Assembly: GCF_024170405.1 (NCBI RefSeq)
Contig: NZ_JALJYC010000008.1
Span: 1 to 64,000 of the forward strand
Source of the DNA: Neisseria perflava
GTDB taxonomy: Bacteria > Pseudomonadota > Gammaproteobacteria > Burkholderiales > Neisseriaceae
Direction of reading: 5' to 3'
DNA length: 64,000 bases
Below are positions 9,801-16,759 of the stretch, piece after piece (position 1 is the stretch's first letter; every line of letters starts with the position of its first letter). Under the pieces are notes generated by a model. The model was not told the DNA's origin and ran no database searches. It saw only the letters and a program-made list of their open reading frames with translations. The position numbers and the translations under genes are program-made.

Positions 9801-10006
9801 TGCACGGCATAACGGATATGCGGTTTATTGGCTAGATATTGGCGCAGGTAATCAGCATGTTCTGGCGCAGAACCGTCGTCCACGATGATGATTTCGATGG
9901 GGGCATAGGTTTGCTGCTCAACCGATTCAACGGCTTCGGCGATGTAGTCCTTACAGTTGTAGTAAGGAATCATGACGGAAACAAGTGGGTTGGCGGTAGT
10001 ATTCAT
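6839..10006 (-). CDS. Large glycosyltransferase with three GT2 domains and a coiled coil
   Basis: Probable envelope-polysaccharide or lipooligosaccharide glycosyltransferase. The 1055 residues hold three GT-A family 2 domains. Domain 1 (about 8-245) has SVMIPYYNCKDYI, VDDGS and the LDADD metal motif. Residues 260-400 are rich in Gln, Leu and Asn and look like a long coiled coil. Domain 2 (about 518-740) has SVLMPVYNVD and MDHDD. Domain 3 (about 778-1040) has SLIIPTRNG, VDNNSDD and a modified NND motif. No signal peptide or membrane segment is seen, so it is probably cytoplasmic or membrane-associated. It occupies the glyQ-glyS interval, adjacent to which pathogenic Neisseria carry the lgt lipooligosaccharide genes. 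msbA, the lipid A flippase, lies just upstream. Acceptor and sugar cannot be deduced. Confidence 0.85.
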   Translation of the reverse strand: MNTTANPLVSVMIPYYNCKDYIAEAVESVEQQTYAPIEIIIVDDGSAPEHADYLRQYLANKPHIRYAVQNNQGVSAARNHAARLAQGSYFLFLDADDIILPDYVAKGVAVLEANPNYVLTYPQAELFGAQSGLWEIPPYEGFKSLLMGNKFPSSISMHRAASYQAIGGFDENLNTHEDWDYWIRMLQNGGEAYQIPEVLFRYRKREDQSSLSDQFTQNRQIAQRDWQRVYEKNRTIFLQHNLGYLDCVTALLHMDLLQQHANNLEQINLNLTQNHNNILQDNSSLQQQNQELTSKIHLLRENIMSFEQQNQALQDVLSKLLQQSEHSAKQTESLQQQIDAINQRITQNNNAQHQLAEAQQTIQALQAQIQVLTQEKEHHAHTAHNLYLNHNALQQRLTDYKSLMTVKTFKPFVKIEQGLRSANRCRKGFRQLVREKGSIGKAYQHIRHMYLDNDLRTVKQFLRSNAYSHLTGIPQHSSDHFDIGNKAAYQTWIAHNDVYTADDLAQMDKQVSSFAYRPKISVLMPVYNVDTKWLKLAIDSVREQVYENWELCIADDASPNADIRPLLEQYMKIDARIKVVFREKNGHISENSNSALALAEGEWLALMDHDDVLPAHALFEIVKALQSHPDASMIYTDEDKIDENGVRFMPHFKSDFNLDLLYGQNYISHLGVYKTDVAKAIGGFRKGLEGSQDYDFLLRYLLEMGGNNVVHIPKILYHWRAIEGSTALASGEKSYTTEAGIKALQHYFSQLEQDVTVTRGKADNLYRVQWHWSEQPLVSLIIPTRNGYAITKQAIDSILDKTEYQNYEILLVDNNSDDPQTLAYFDEIAKHPKVTLLRYPQPFNYSAINNFAAKHANGSIIGLINNDIEVINPEWLTEMVSQVQRPSIGCVGAMLYYPNDTIQHAGVFIGINGVAAHSHKHYIKKHPGYFSRLYVAQDLLAVTAACLLVRKEVFDEVGGLNEQDLTVAFNDVDFCLKVHAAGYRNLWTPYAELYHHESISRGHEDNPEKQARFKREIDYMIRTWHTDNLQDPYYNPNLTIRHEDFSIPVISRVKR

Positions 10007-10024
10007 TGTCTGTTTCAGGCTTGG

Positions 10025-10054
10025 TTTTCAGACGGCCTTAATGCCGTCTGAAAA
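10025..10054 (-). terminator. DUS-pair terminator after msbA
   Basis: Arms at 10025-10036 and 10043-10054 form a 12-bp hairpin just past the msbA stop on the minus strand, ahead of the glycosyltransferase gene. Confidence 0.6.
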
Positions 10055-10058
10055 TGAA

Positions 10059-11909
10059 TTATTCGGCCAGCTTCGGCATATTTTGCAAGGCAGCATAGTA
10101 GCCGTTTTTGGCTAGAAGTTCGGCGTGCGTGCCTTCTTCGATGATTTTGCCGCCGTCCATCACGATAATGCGGTCGGCTTCTTCGATGGTGCTTAAGCGG
10201 TGGGCGACGATGATGCTGGTGCGGCCGTGCATTAGGCGCTCAAGGGCTTGTTGTACAAGGCGTTCGGATTCGTTGTCGAGTGCGCTGGTGGCTTCGTCAA
10301 GGAGCAGAATAGGCGCGTCTTTGAGGATGGCTCGGGCGATGGATACGCGTTGGCGCTGGCCGCCGGAGAGGTGGCTGCCGTTGGCACCGATGGGCATATC
10401 CCAGCCTTGCGGTTGTTCTTGCACAAAATCCCAAAGATTGGCGGCGCGCAAGGCGTTTTCGATTTCTTCGGGTGTAGCTTCGGGGCGGCTGTATAAGACG
10501 TTGTTGTACAGGCTGTCGTCAAACAGGAAAACGTCTTGGGAAACGAGGGCAAACTGTTGGCGCAGGCTTTTCAGGGTTAAGTCGTTGATGTCGGTGTCGT
10601 CCAGATAGATGTGGCCGGAAGTAGCGGTTACGAAGCGTGGCAACAGGTTGACGGCGGTGGTTTTACCGCTGCCGGAGCGTCCGACCAGGGCGATTTTTTC
10701 GCCAGGACGGATAGACAAATTAAAATCATCCAGGGCTTTGTGGCTTTGGCCTTCATACAAAACGTCGATGTATTCAAATTTCAGACGGCCTTGGGCTCGG
10801 TCTATGGTTTGTGTGCCGGTATCGGCCTCTTTGGGCAGATCAAGGAAATAGCAGATATCGTCAGACGCCAAAAACATACCCTGCATGGGAATGCTGATGT
10901 TGGAGAGGTTTTTAATCGGGCTGACAATTTGCAACATGGCAACGATAAAAGCCATAAATTCGCCGATGGTGGTGACTCCGCTTTGGCTTTGCCAGAGGGC
11001 AACGAAAATCACCACCGCCAGCGCGATGGAGGCAATCAACTCGCTGATGGGGGAGCGGGCGGATGTGGCTTGGGTGATTTTTTTGCTGACGCGCACCAGT
11101 TGGTTGTCGATAAAGCGGTATTTTTTATCGGCAGCTTTGTAACCGCCGAACATTTGCACCACGCGGTGACCGGCGTGGGTTTCGTTAACCATGTTGTTGA
11201 TTTCGGCAATACCGGCTTGAGAGCTGCGCAAGACTTCTTTCAGACGGTCTCGGTAATAGCGGGACAGCCAGGAAAGGGCGGGGAACATCAGCAAAACCAC
11301 CAGGCACAGCTGCCAGTTAAGATACAGCAAAACGCATACCAAACCGATAACGGTCAGGGTGTCGCGGGTCAGGGTAATAAATACATTGGCCGCGTTGCTG
11401 ATGGCGGCGTTGGCTTGGGTAATGAAACGGTTGGTAATCGCGCCGGCGGTTTCGTGTTGCAGCGTTTGCGATGAGAGCGACAGCATTTTGTTGAAGAGGT
11501 CGATACGCAAATGGCTGGTGGCGACCACGCTGGCCCAAGTCATCAGGTAGGTGCTGGCAAAACGGCAGAGCCCGCGGAAGATAATCAGCGAAATGAAAAA
11601 CAGGGGAACCGCCCAGATTTTGTTTTCTGTACCCCAGATAAGGTAGTTCATCTGCTCTTTCAGGTGCAGCAGGGGTTCATACCAAGCGCCGGTATTGGAT
11701 AACACGGGTGCGGCAACAGGCGCGGCAAAGCCTTGGTTGACCAGCGGGGCGATAAAGGCGGCCAGATAGCTTTCGGTAGCGGCAACGCCGGCGGTGGCCA
11801 CCAATGCCCAGATAATGCGGGCTTTGTAGGGCTTAACGTAATTCATCAGCCGCATAAAGCTGCGGGTGTCGTCTTTGGTAAATAGGCCGAACGTGAGTTT
11901 TTCTATCAT
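10059..11909 (-). CDS. msbA: Lipid A/lipooligosaccharide export ABC transporter MsbA
   Basis: ATP-driven flippase moving lipid A-core from the inner to the outer leaflet of the cytoplasmic membrane. The 616-residue half-transporter has an N-terminal six-helix membrane domain (about 28-345) and a C-terminal ATPase: Walker A GRSGSGKTT at 410-418, signature LSGGQ at 514-518, and Walker B ILLLDEATSALD from 535. It is about 30 residues longer than E. coli MsbA, mostly in the first periplasmic loop. It lies between glyQ and the three-domain glycosyltransferase, which fits a lipooligosaccharide-related locus. Assignment within the multidrug/lipid exporter family rests on overall similarity and context. 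Confidence 0.9.
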   Translation of the reverse strand: MIEKLTFGLFTKDDTRSFMRLMNYVKPYKARIIWALVATAGVAATESYLAAFIAPLVNQGFAAPVAAPVLSNTGAWYEPLLHLKEQMNYLIWGTENKIWAVPLFFISLIIFRGLCRFASTYLMTWASVVATSHLRIDLFNKMLSLSSQTLQHETAGAITNRFITQANAAISNAANVFITLTRDTLTVIGLVCVLLYLNWQLCLVVLLMFPALSWLSRYYRDRLKEVLRSSQAGIAEINNMVNETHAGHRVVQMFGGYKAADKKYRFIDNQLVRVSKKITQATSARSPISELIASIALAVVIFVALWQSQSGVTTIGEFMAFIVAMLQIVSPIKNLSNISIPMQGMFLASDDICYFLDLPKEADTGTQTIDRAQGRLKFEYIDVLYEGQSHKALDDFNLSIRPGEKIALVGRSGSGKTTAVNLLPRFVTATSGHIYLDDTDINDLTLKSLRQQFALVSQDVFLFDDSLYNNVLYSRPEATPEEIENALRAANLWDFVQEQPQGWDMPIGANGSHLSGGQRQRVSIARAILKDAPILLLDEATSALDNESERLVQQALERLMHGRTSIIVAHRLSTIEEADRIIVMDGGKIIEEGTHAELLAKNGYYAALQNMPKLAE

Positions 11910-12024
11910 GGTGTCGCTATCTTGGTGGTGGGCGGTTTTCAGACGGCCTTATGACGCGGCTAGGAATAAGATGGTTACAGATATATCTTAAATCCATGAA
12001 ATTGCGTTTAGGCCGTCTGAAATA

Positions 12025-12930
12025 TCAGGCGTTGGTTTCTTTAATCAGCGGGAAGCCTAATTTCTCGCGGCTTTCCACAAATCTTTGCGCCACTACGCGG
12101 CTGAGGGTGCGGATACGGCCGATGTAGGCGGCACGTTCGGTTACGGAAATCGCACCGCGCGCGTCCAACAGGTTGAACATATGGCCGGCTTTCAATACCA
12201 GTTCATAAGCGGGCAAGGCGAGGCTGGTGTCTTCTACCGCCAACAGGCGTTTCGCTTGCGCTTCGTAGCCGTTGAACTGATCCAGCAACCAAGCGGCGTC
12301 GCTGTATTCAAAGTTGTAGGTAGATTGCTCCACTTCGTTTTGATGGTACACATCGCCATAGGTCACTACCTGGCCGTCGGGACGGCGCGACCACACCAAA
12401 TCGTAAACGTTTTCCACGCCTTGCAGATACATGGCCAGGCGCTCGATACCGTAGGTAATTTCGCCGAGTACGGGCGAGCAGTCGATGCCGCCGACCTGTT
12501 GGAAATAGGTAAATTGGGTGACTTCCATGCCGTTGAGCCAGACTTCCCAGCCCAAGCCCCATGCGCCGAGGGTGGGGTTTTCCCAGTCGTCTTCGACAAA
12601 GCGGATGTCGTGCACTTTCGGATCGATACCCAATTCGCGCAAGGAACCCAGATACAAATCCTGAATATCGGCAGGAGCGGGTTTGAGCGCGACTTGGAAT
12701 TGGTAGTAGTGTTGCAGGCGGTTGGGGTTGTCACCGTAGCGGCCGTCTTTCGGGCGGCGGCTGGGTTGCACATAAGCGGCAAACCACGGCTCCGGGCCGA
12801 GCGTACGCAGGCAGGTGGCGGGGTGGGATGTACCCGCGCCGACTTCCATATCGAAAGGTTGGAGGATAGTGCAGCCTTTGTCGGCCCAGAAGGTTTGCAG
12901 TTTGAAAATAATTTGTTGGAAAGTCAGCAT
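12025..12930 (-). CDS. glyQ: Glycyl-tRNA synthetase, alpha subunit
   Basis: Catalytic class II subunit of glycyl-tRNA synthetase; works with GlyS. The 301-residue product begins MLTFQQIIFKLQTFWADKGC and includes the hallmark GAGTSHPATCLR and YVQPSRRPKDGRYG segments. Length is normal. The beta-subunit gene glyS is on the same strand but separated by msbA, the glycosyltransferase and the toxin-antitoxin pair, so co-transcription of the two subunits is uncertain. Unpaired DUS copies lie on either side of the intergenic gap to msbA. Confidence 0.97.
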   Translation of the reverse strand: MLTFQQIIFKLQTFWADKGCTILQPFDMEVGAGTSHPATCLRTLGPEPWFAAYVQPSRRPKDGRYGDNPNRLQHYYQFQVALKPAPADIQDLYLGSLRELGIDPKVHDIRFVEDDWENPTLGAWGLGWEVWLNGMEVTQFTYFQQVGGIDCSPVLGEITYGIERLAMYLQGVENVYDLVWSRRPDGQVVTYGDVYHQNEVEQSTYNFEYSDAAWLLDQFNGYEAQAKRLLAVEDTSLALPAYELVLKAGHMFNLLDARGAISVTERAAYIGRIRTLSRVVAQRFVESREKLGFPLIKETNA

Positions 12931-13074
12931 GGCTTGGTTCGGAATCGGAAATAAAATAAAGGCTTCATTTTACTGTTTTGGTCGTGGTTTGAATAGTTTT
13001 GTTGTGGGGTATTCGGCGATTTCGGTATAATGGCGGCAGTTTGTTACCTTTAATCCGATGGAGAGGAATGGAAG

Positions 13075-13686
13075 ATGTCTGATAACGATGATAACAAAGA
13101 GCAACGCGCCGGTTTATGGTTGGCCGGTGGTGCGGCGGGTCTGGCTGCGGCTGCGGTTTTGTTCTTTTCAATCTGGGGCTGGGAAACCGGTAAAATCGAG
13201 GGTTCGCCTGCATACGGTCAAGCGGCTTCTGCCGAAGTGAGTGAAACGGCTGCGGAAGAGGCGGCGGTTTCGGCTGTTGAAGGCAATGGTTTGGAAACAG
13301 CTGCGCCTGCCGATGTAGCGCCGTCGGAAGCGGTTGTCGCTGACGCGCCCGCAGATGACGCGGCAGCCGTGGTAGTGGAAAACGGCATTGTGAAATTCTA
13401 TTTTGCCAGCGGTAAGGCTGATTTGGCCGAAGGTGCGCAAGAAGCTTTGCAGGATGTGCTGGCCGGTGTGAAAGAAGGCAAAAAAGCCATCGTTTCCGGT
13501 TATCATGATGAAACCGGCAATCAGGCGCAAAATGAAGAGTTGTCCAAACAGCGTGCGCTGGCGGTAAAAAATGCGCTGATGGGGTTTGGTGTGGCTGAAG
13601 AGCAAATCGAGCTGCGCAAACCTGCCGACAGCGAAGGCAGCGGCGATAATGCCGAAGCCCGCCGCGTGGAAGTGGTGCTGGAATAG
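13075..13686 (+). CDS. OmpA-family peptidoglycan-binding protein with N-terminal membrane anchor
   Basis: Envelope protein with one N-terminal transmembrane segment (about residues 16-38, LWLAGGAAGLAAAAVLFF), an Ala/Glu/Val-rich linker (about 45-98), and a C-terminal OmpA-like domain (about 100-203). The domain holds VKFYFASGKADL, the loop VSGYHDETGNQAQNEELSKQ and RALAVKNAL, which in relatives bind diaminopimelate of peptidoglycan. The 203-residue protein therefore probably tethers the inner membrane to the wall. A GAGAGGAA ribosome binding site precedes ATG 13075. It is monocistronic with its own intrinsic terminator. Confidence 0.83.
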   Translation: MSDNDDNKEQRAGLWLAGGAAGLAAAAVLFFSIWGWETGKIEGSPAYGQAASAEVSETAAEEAAVSAVEGNGLETAAPADVAPSEAVVADAPADDAAAVVVENGIVKFYFASGKADLAEGAQEALQDVLAGVKEGKKAIVSGYHDETGNQAQNEELSKQRALAVKNALMGFGVAEEQIELRKPADSEGSGDNAEARRVEVVLE

Positions 13687-13698
13687 TATTGAGCCATT

Positions 13699-13730
13699 AA
13701 AAAAGCCCGAAGATGTTTCGGGCTTTTTTA
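13699..13730 (+). terminator. Intrinsic terminator of the OmpA-family gene
   Basis: A GCCCGAA/TTCGGGC stem flanked by A- and T-tracts starts 13 bases after the stop codon. It contains no DUS. Confidence 0.85.
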
Positions 13731-13791
13731 ATGGGACAGTTATCTCTGTTAGTGTGAGACGGTGTTGCTGCCTCCAATTGTCTATTAGCAT

Positions 13792-13823
13792 GGCTTTCAG
13801 ACGGCCTATGCCGTCTGAAAGCC
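13792..13823. terminator. Paired DUS hairpin
   Basis: Arms at 13792-13805 and 13810-13823 form a 14-bp stem around a 4-base loop, between the OmpA-like gene and the tRNA cluster. It may be a second terminator or a remnant. Confidence 0.5.
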
Positions 13824-13826
13824 AAT

Positions 13827-13863
13827 GAAAAAACAGCCTGATGTATCCAAACATCAGGCTGTT
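13827..13863 (-). terminator. Terminator of the tRNA cluster
   Basis: A 13-bp stem (13832-13844 and 13851-13863) is followed on the minus strand by a run of T, a few bases downstream of the last tRNA-Val. Confidence 0.8.
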
Positions 13864-13868
13864 GTATG

Positions 13869-13944
13869 TGGTGGGTGATGACGGAGTCGAACCGCCGACA
13901 TTCTGCTTGTAAGGCAGACGCTCTACCAACTGAGCTAATCACCC
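13869..13944 (-). tRNA. tRNA-Val (anticodon TAC), copy 1
   Basis: A 76-base cloverleaf read on the minus strand: acceptor GGGTGAT/ATCACCC, D-arm TAGCTCAGTTGGTAGAGC, anticodon loop CTTACAA, T-arm GGCGGTTCGACTCCGTC. The 3' CCA is encoded. It is the last gene of the cluster in the direction of transcription. Confidence 0.97.
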
Positions 13945-13963
13945 GTTTACTTTAGCTTATTGA

Positions 13964-13988
13964 AAAAGCACCGCCAAACGGTGCTTTT
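13964..13988 (-). terminator. Hairpin between tRNA-Asp and the last tRNA-Val
   Basis: A perfect 10-bp stem, AAAAGCACCG with CGGTGCTTTT, lies in the 50-base spacer. It may be an internal terminator or a processing signal. Confidence 0.5.
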
Positions 13989-13994
13989 AAACTT

Positions 13995-14071
13995 TGGCGC
14001 GGCGGACGGGGCTCGAACCCGCGACCCCCGGCGTGACAGGCCGGTACTCTAACCAACTGAGCTACCACCGC
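13995..14071 (-). tRNA. tRNA-Asp (anticodon GTC), copy 1
   Basis: A 77-base cloverleaf on the minus strand: acceptor GCGGTGG paired with CCGCCGC, anticodon loop CTGTCAC, T-arm CGCGGGTTCGAGCCCCG. Discriminator G and an encoded CCA follow. Confidence 0.96.
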
Positions 14072-14108
14072 GCATTGCCGTCTGAAAAAAATCAAACTGC
14101 AAAAAACT

Positions 14109-14184
14109 TGGTGGGTGATGACGGAGTCGAACCGCCGACATTCTGCTTGTAAGGCAGACGCTCTACCAACTGAGCTAATCACCC
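14109..14184 (-). tRNA. tRNA-Val (anticodon TAC), copy 2
   Basis: Identical in sequence to the other two tRNA-Val genes of the cluster, with encoded CCA. It is separated from tRNA-Asp copy 1 by a 37-base spacer that nearly matches the corresponding spacer of the other Val-Asp pair. Confidence 0.97.
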
Positions 14185-14187
14185 TTT

Positions 14188-14292
14188 ATTGCTTGTTCAA
14201 AAAACAACCTAACTGCGTTGGCTCGTCTTGTCGTACTTGATGTACGATCCGCGACTTGCCGCCTTGTTATCTTGCTTTTTTGAACAAGCAAT
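14188..14292. repeat. 105-bp palindromic element between tRNA genes
   Basis: Perfect 17-bp terminal inverted repeats (14188-14204 and 14276-14292) enclose 71 bases. The interior holds a smaller palindrome, TCGTAC-TTGAT-GTACGA, and the string CTGCGTTGGCTCGTCTTG, which resembles a repeat common in neisserial intergenic regions. Nothing in it codes. It splits two Val-Asp pairs. Confidence 0.75.
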
Positions 14293-14330
14293 TGAAAATC
14301 AAATATCGTGTCAAAGATATTTTTAAATTT

Positions 14331-14407
14331 TGGCGCGGCGGACGGGGCTCGAACCCGCGACCCCCGGCGTGACAGGCCGGTACTCTAACCAACTGAGCTA
14401 CCACCGC
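14331..14407 (-). tRNA. tRNA-Asp (anticodon GTC), copy 2
   Basis: Same 77-base sequence as tRNA-Asp copy 1, with encoded CCA. It is directly upstream of the palindromic element in the direction of transcription. Confidence 0.96.
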
Positions 14408-14443
14408 GCATTGCCGCCTGAAAAAATCAGACTGCAAAAAACT

Positions 14444-14519
14444 TGGTGGGTGATGACGGAGTCGAACCGCCGACATTCTGCTTGTAAGGCAGACGCTCTA
14501 CCAACTGAGCTAATCACCC
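14444..14519 (-). tRNA. tRNA-Val (anticodon TAC), copy 3
   Basis: First gene of the tRNA cluster in the direction of transcription. It is identical to the other tRNA-Val copies and includes the encoded CCA. No convincing promoter hexamers were found between it and the end of the antiporter gene. Confidence 0.97.
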
Positions 14520-14589
14520 GTGTCGCAAAACTGCGAAGACGTAATTAAATCAAAAAAACGGAGGTGCTGCAAGTGATATTTGCATTTAA

Positions 14590-16569
14590 TCAGATATTTC
14601 CTTGCAAACTCCAGTTTTCAAAAGAAATAATTTCTTCTTTTTTGCCGGCGACGACCAAGATGTCGCCGGATGCCAAAGTGAAATCGGGCGGCAGGTTTTC
14701 CAAACGGCTGGTGTTACGTCGGATAAACAGTAGCTTGATGTGGTCGCGCTCCAGCGGTAGTTCCGCCACGGTTTTGCCGATGGCGTAGGCTTCTGCAGCC
14801 AAGGGGAAGGCGTGGCGGCAGAAATTGCTTTCCGAATCAAAAGTGGTTTCGTCATCGCTGCCGACAAACAAGCCTTCCAGCGAAACATAACGGCTGCGGC
14901 GGATGCCCATCAGGGTTTGCGATACGGTGCTGTAAGGCTGGCCGTTGGCCAACATCGCGTAACCGGCCAACGCCAGGCTGGTTTCTTTGGTGTCGGAAAC
15001 GGCTTCTTCCGCGCCCATTTCGGTAAAGATTTTTACATAATCATCGTTGGTGGCGCGTGCATACACCGGCATGGAAGGGTGTAGGGTCATGATGTTGTTC
15101 AATACATGTTGGGTTTCGTGCATATTATTGAGCGTAATCACAACGGTTTTGGCGCGGTTCAAGCCGGCGGCTTCCAGAATTTCTTTGCGCTTAGCATCGC
15201 CGAATGAGACCGGTTCGCCTGCATTGCGGGCGATTTGCACGCGCTCGACGTCCAAGTCCAGCGCGTAGTAGGGGATGTTTTCCTGTGCCAGAATGCGGCC
15301 GATGCTTTGGCCGCCGCGCCCGAAACCGATAATCAAGACGTGGTCGGATTTGTTCATGGTTTCCACCAGCATGGTATGCAAATCAACGGCTTTCATGTCC
15401 CAGCTGGATTTGACAAAGCGGCTGACGATTTTATCGCTGGCTTCCAAAATAAACGGTGCGGCAATCATGGAGAGCAAAATAGCGGCGGTGGCGGCCTGCT
15501 CCAATTCGGGCGATACCATATTGATTTTGCTGGAAATGGCCAGCATAACAAAGCCGAATTCGCCGCCTTGCGCCAGATACAGCGCGGCTTTCAGGCTGTC
15601 GGCTACGGGGTGTTTCATGCGGAAGGCAATCAGGAATACCACTAGGGCTTTCAGGAATAACAGCAGGACGAGCAGCACCAAAATCATCTGCCAGTTGCTG
15701 ATTAAGGATTGGATGTCCAGCTTCATGCCGACGGTGATGAAGAAAAAGCCCAGTAGAATATCGCGGAACGGGCGAATGTCGTCTTCCACTTGAAAGCGGT
15801 ATTCGGTTTCCGACAGCAGCATACCGGCAACAAATGCGCCCAGCGCCATCGACAAGCCTTCCAGCTCGGTCAGGTAGGCGACGCCCAGCGTGACCAGCAG
15901 CACGTTAATCATAAACAGTTCGGACGATTTGCGCTTGGCGACTTTGCGGAACCACGGCGAAATCACTTTGCTGCCGATAAAAAACAGCAGCCCCAGCGTA
16001 ACCAACAGTTTGACGCCCGCCCAACCGAGTTCCGCCCACAGGTTGCCGCTGCTGCCGCCGGCCAGCGCCGGAATCAAAATCATCAGCGGCACCACGGCGA
16101 TGTCTTGCATGAGCAATACGCCCATCGCCATCATGCCGTGCGGTTGGTTGAGTTCGGTTTTTTCCGCCAGAATGCGGCTGACGATGGCGGTGGACGACAT
16201 GGCCAACGCGCCCGCCATCGCAAATGCCCAGTTAAACGGCGTGCCCATTACCATCAAAATGCCCATCACCGCCAGCATGGTGATGACGACCTGTAAGCCG
16301 CCCAAGCCGAATACCAAGCGGCGCAGGGCTTTGAGCTTGGGTAGGGAAAATTCCAAACCGATACTGAACATCAGAAAGACAATGCCGATTTCGCCCAAAT
16401 AATCGGTGGCGTCGCTTTTCGGAATCAGGCTGAACATGCCCGGCCCGGCCAAAAAGCCGACCAGCAGATAACCGAGCATGGAGGGAATATTGAATTTGCG
16501 GCAATAGATAACGGTAATAACCGAAACAAGCAGAACGACAACGATGGGGGCAAGGGAAAATTCGTGCAT
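14590..16569 (-). CDS. KefB/KefC-type monovalent cation:proton antiporter
   Basis: Inner-membrane potassium or sodium/proton antiporter of the CPA2 family. The 659 residues contain a Na+/H+ exchanger domain of about 12 membrane helices (about 5-380). An RCK/TrkA-N nucleotide-binding domain follows, starting at HVLIIGFGRGGQSIGRILAQ near residue 405. A TrkA-C domain occupies roughly the last 90 residues (to DILVVAGKKEE). This is the architecture of the glutathione-gated KefB/KefC efflux systems; no KefF/KefG ancillary gene is adjacent, so gating is unknown. The start MHEFSLAPIVVVLL leads straight into the first helix. It is upstream of, and co-directional with, the tRNA cluster. Confidence 0.85.
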   Translation of the reverse strand: MHEFSLAPIVVVLLVSVITVIYCRKFNIPSMLGYLLVGFLAGPGMFSLIPKSDATDYLGEIGIVFLMFSIGLEFSLPKLKALRRLVFGLGGLQVVITMLAVMGILMVMGTPFNWAFAMAGALAMSSTAIVSRILAEKTELNQPHGMMAMGVLLMQDIAVVPLMILIPALAGGSSGNLWAELGWAGVKLLVTLGLLFFIGSKVISPWFRKVAKRKSSELFMINVLLVTLGVAYLTELEGLSMALGAFVAGMLLSETEYRFQVEDDIRPFRDILLGFFFITVGMKLDIQSLISNWQMILVLLVLLLFLKALVVFLIAFRMKHPVADSLKAALYLAQGGEFGFVMLAISSKINMVSPELEQAATAAILLSMIAAPFILEASDKIVSRFVKSSWDMKAVDLHTMLVETMNKSDHVLIIGFGRGGQSIGRILAQENIPYYALDLDVERVQIARNAGEPVSFGDAKRKEILEAAGLNRAKTVVITLNNMHETQHVLNNIMTLHPSMPVYARATNDDYVKIFTEMGAEEAVSDTKETSLALAGYAMLANGQPYSTVSQTLMGIRRSRYVSLEGLFVGSDDETTFDSESNFCRHAFPLAAEAYAIGKTVAELPLERDHIKLLFIRRNTSRLENLPPDFTLASGDILVVAGKKEEIISFENWSLQGNI

Positions 16570-16700
16570 GGGCGGGTTGGGCGTGGTGTGTGGATGGGTG
16601 GGTAGGCGTGCTGTTGATTACCTTTGAAGAGTATTGGCCGTGCGTTACCCGAATATGATTTGCATTATAGCAAACTCGGCAAGTGTTTCATATTTATAAC

Positions 16701-16736
16701 AATGCCGTCTGAAAAGAAATATTTTCAGACGGCATT
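16701..16736 (-). terminator. DUS-pair terminator after fabG
   Basis: AT-type DUS arms at 16701-16715 and 16722-16736 form a 15-bp hairpin just past the fabG stop. Confidence 0.75.
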
Positions 16737-16759
16737 GGGAAGCAATACAAACAACAGGC

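Noticed and set aside
14520..14589. Promoter for the tRNA cluster just upstream of the first tRNA-Val
   Set aside because: TTGATT is present but no acceptable -10 hexamer lies at the right distance; the cluster may be read from the antiporter gene.
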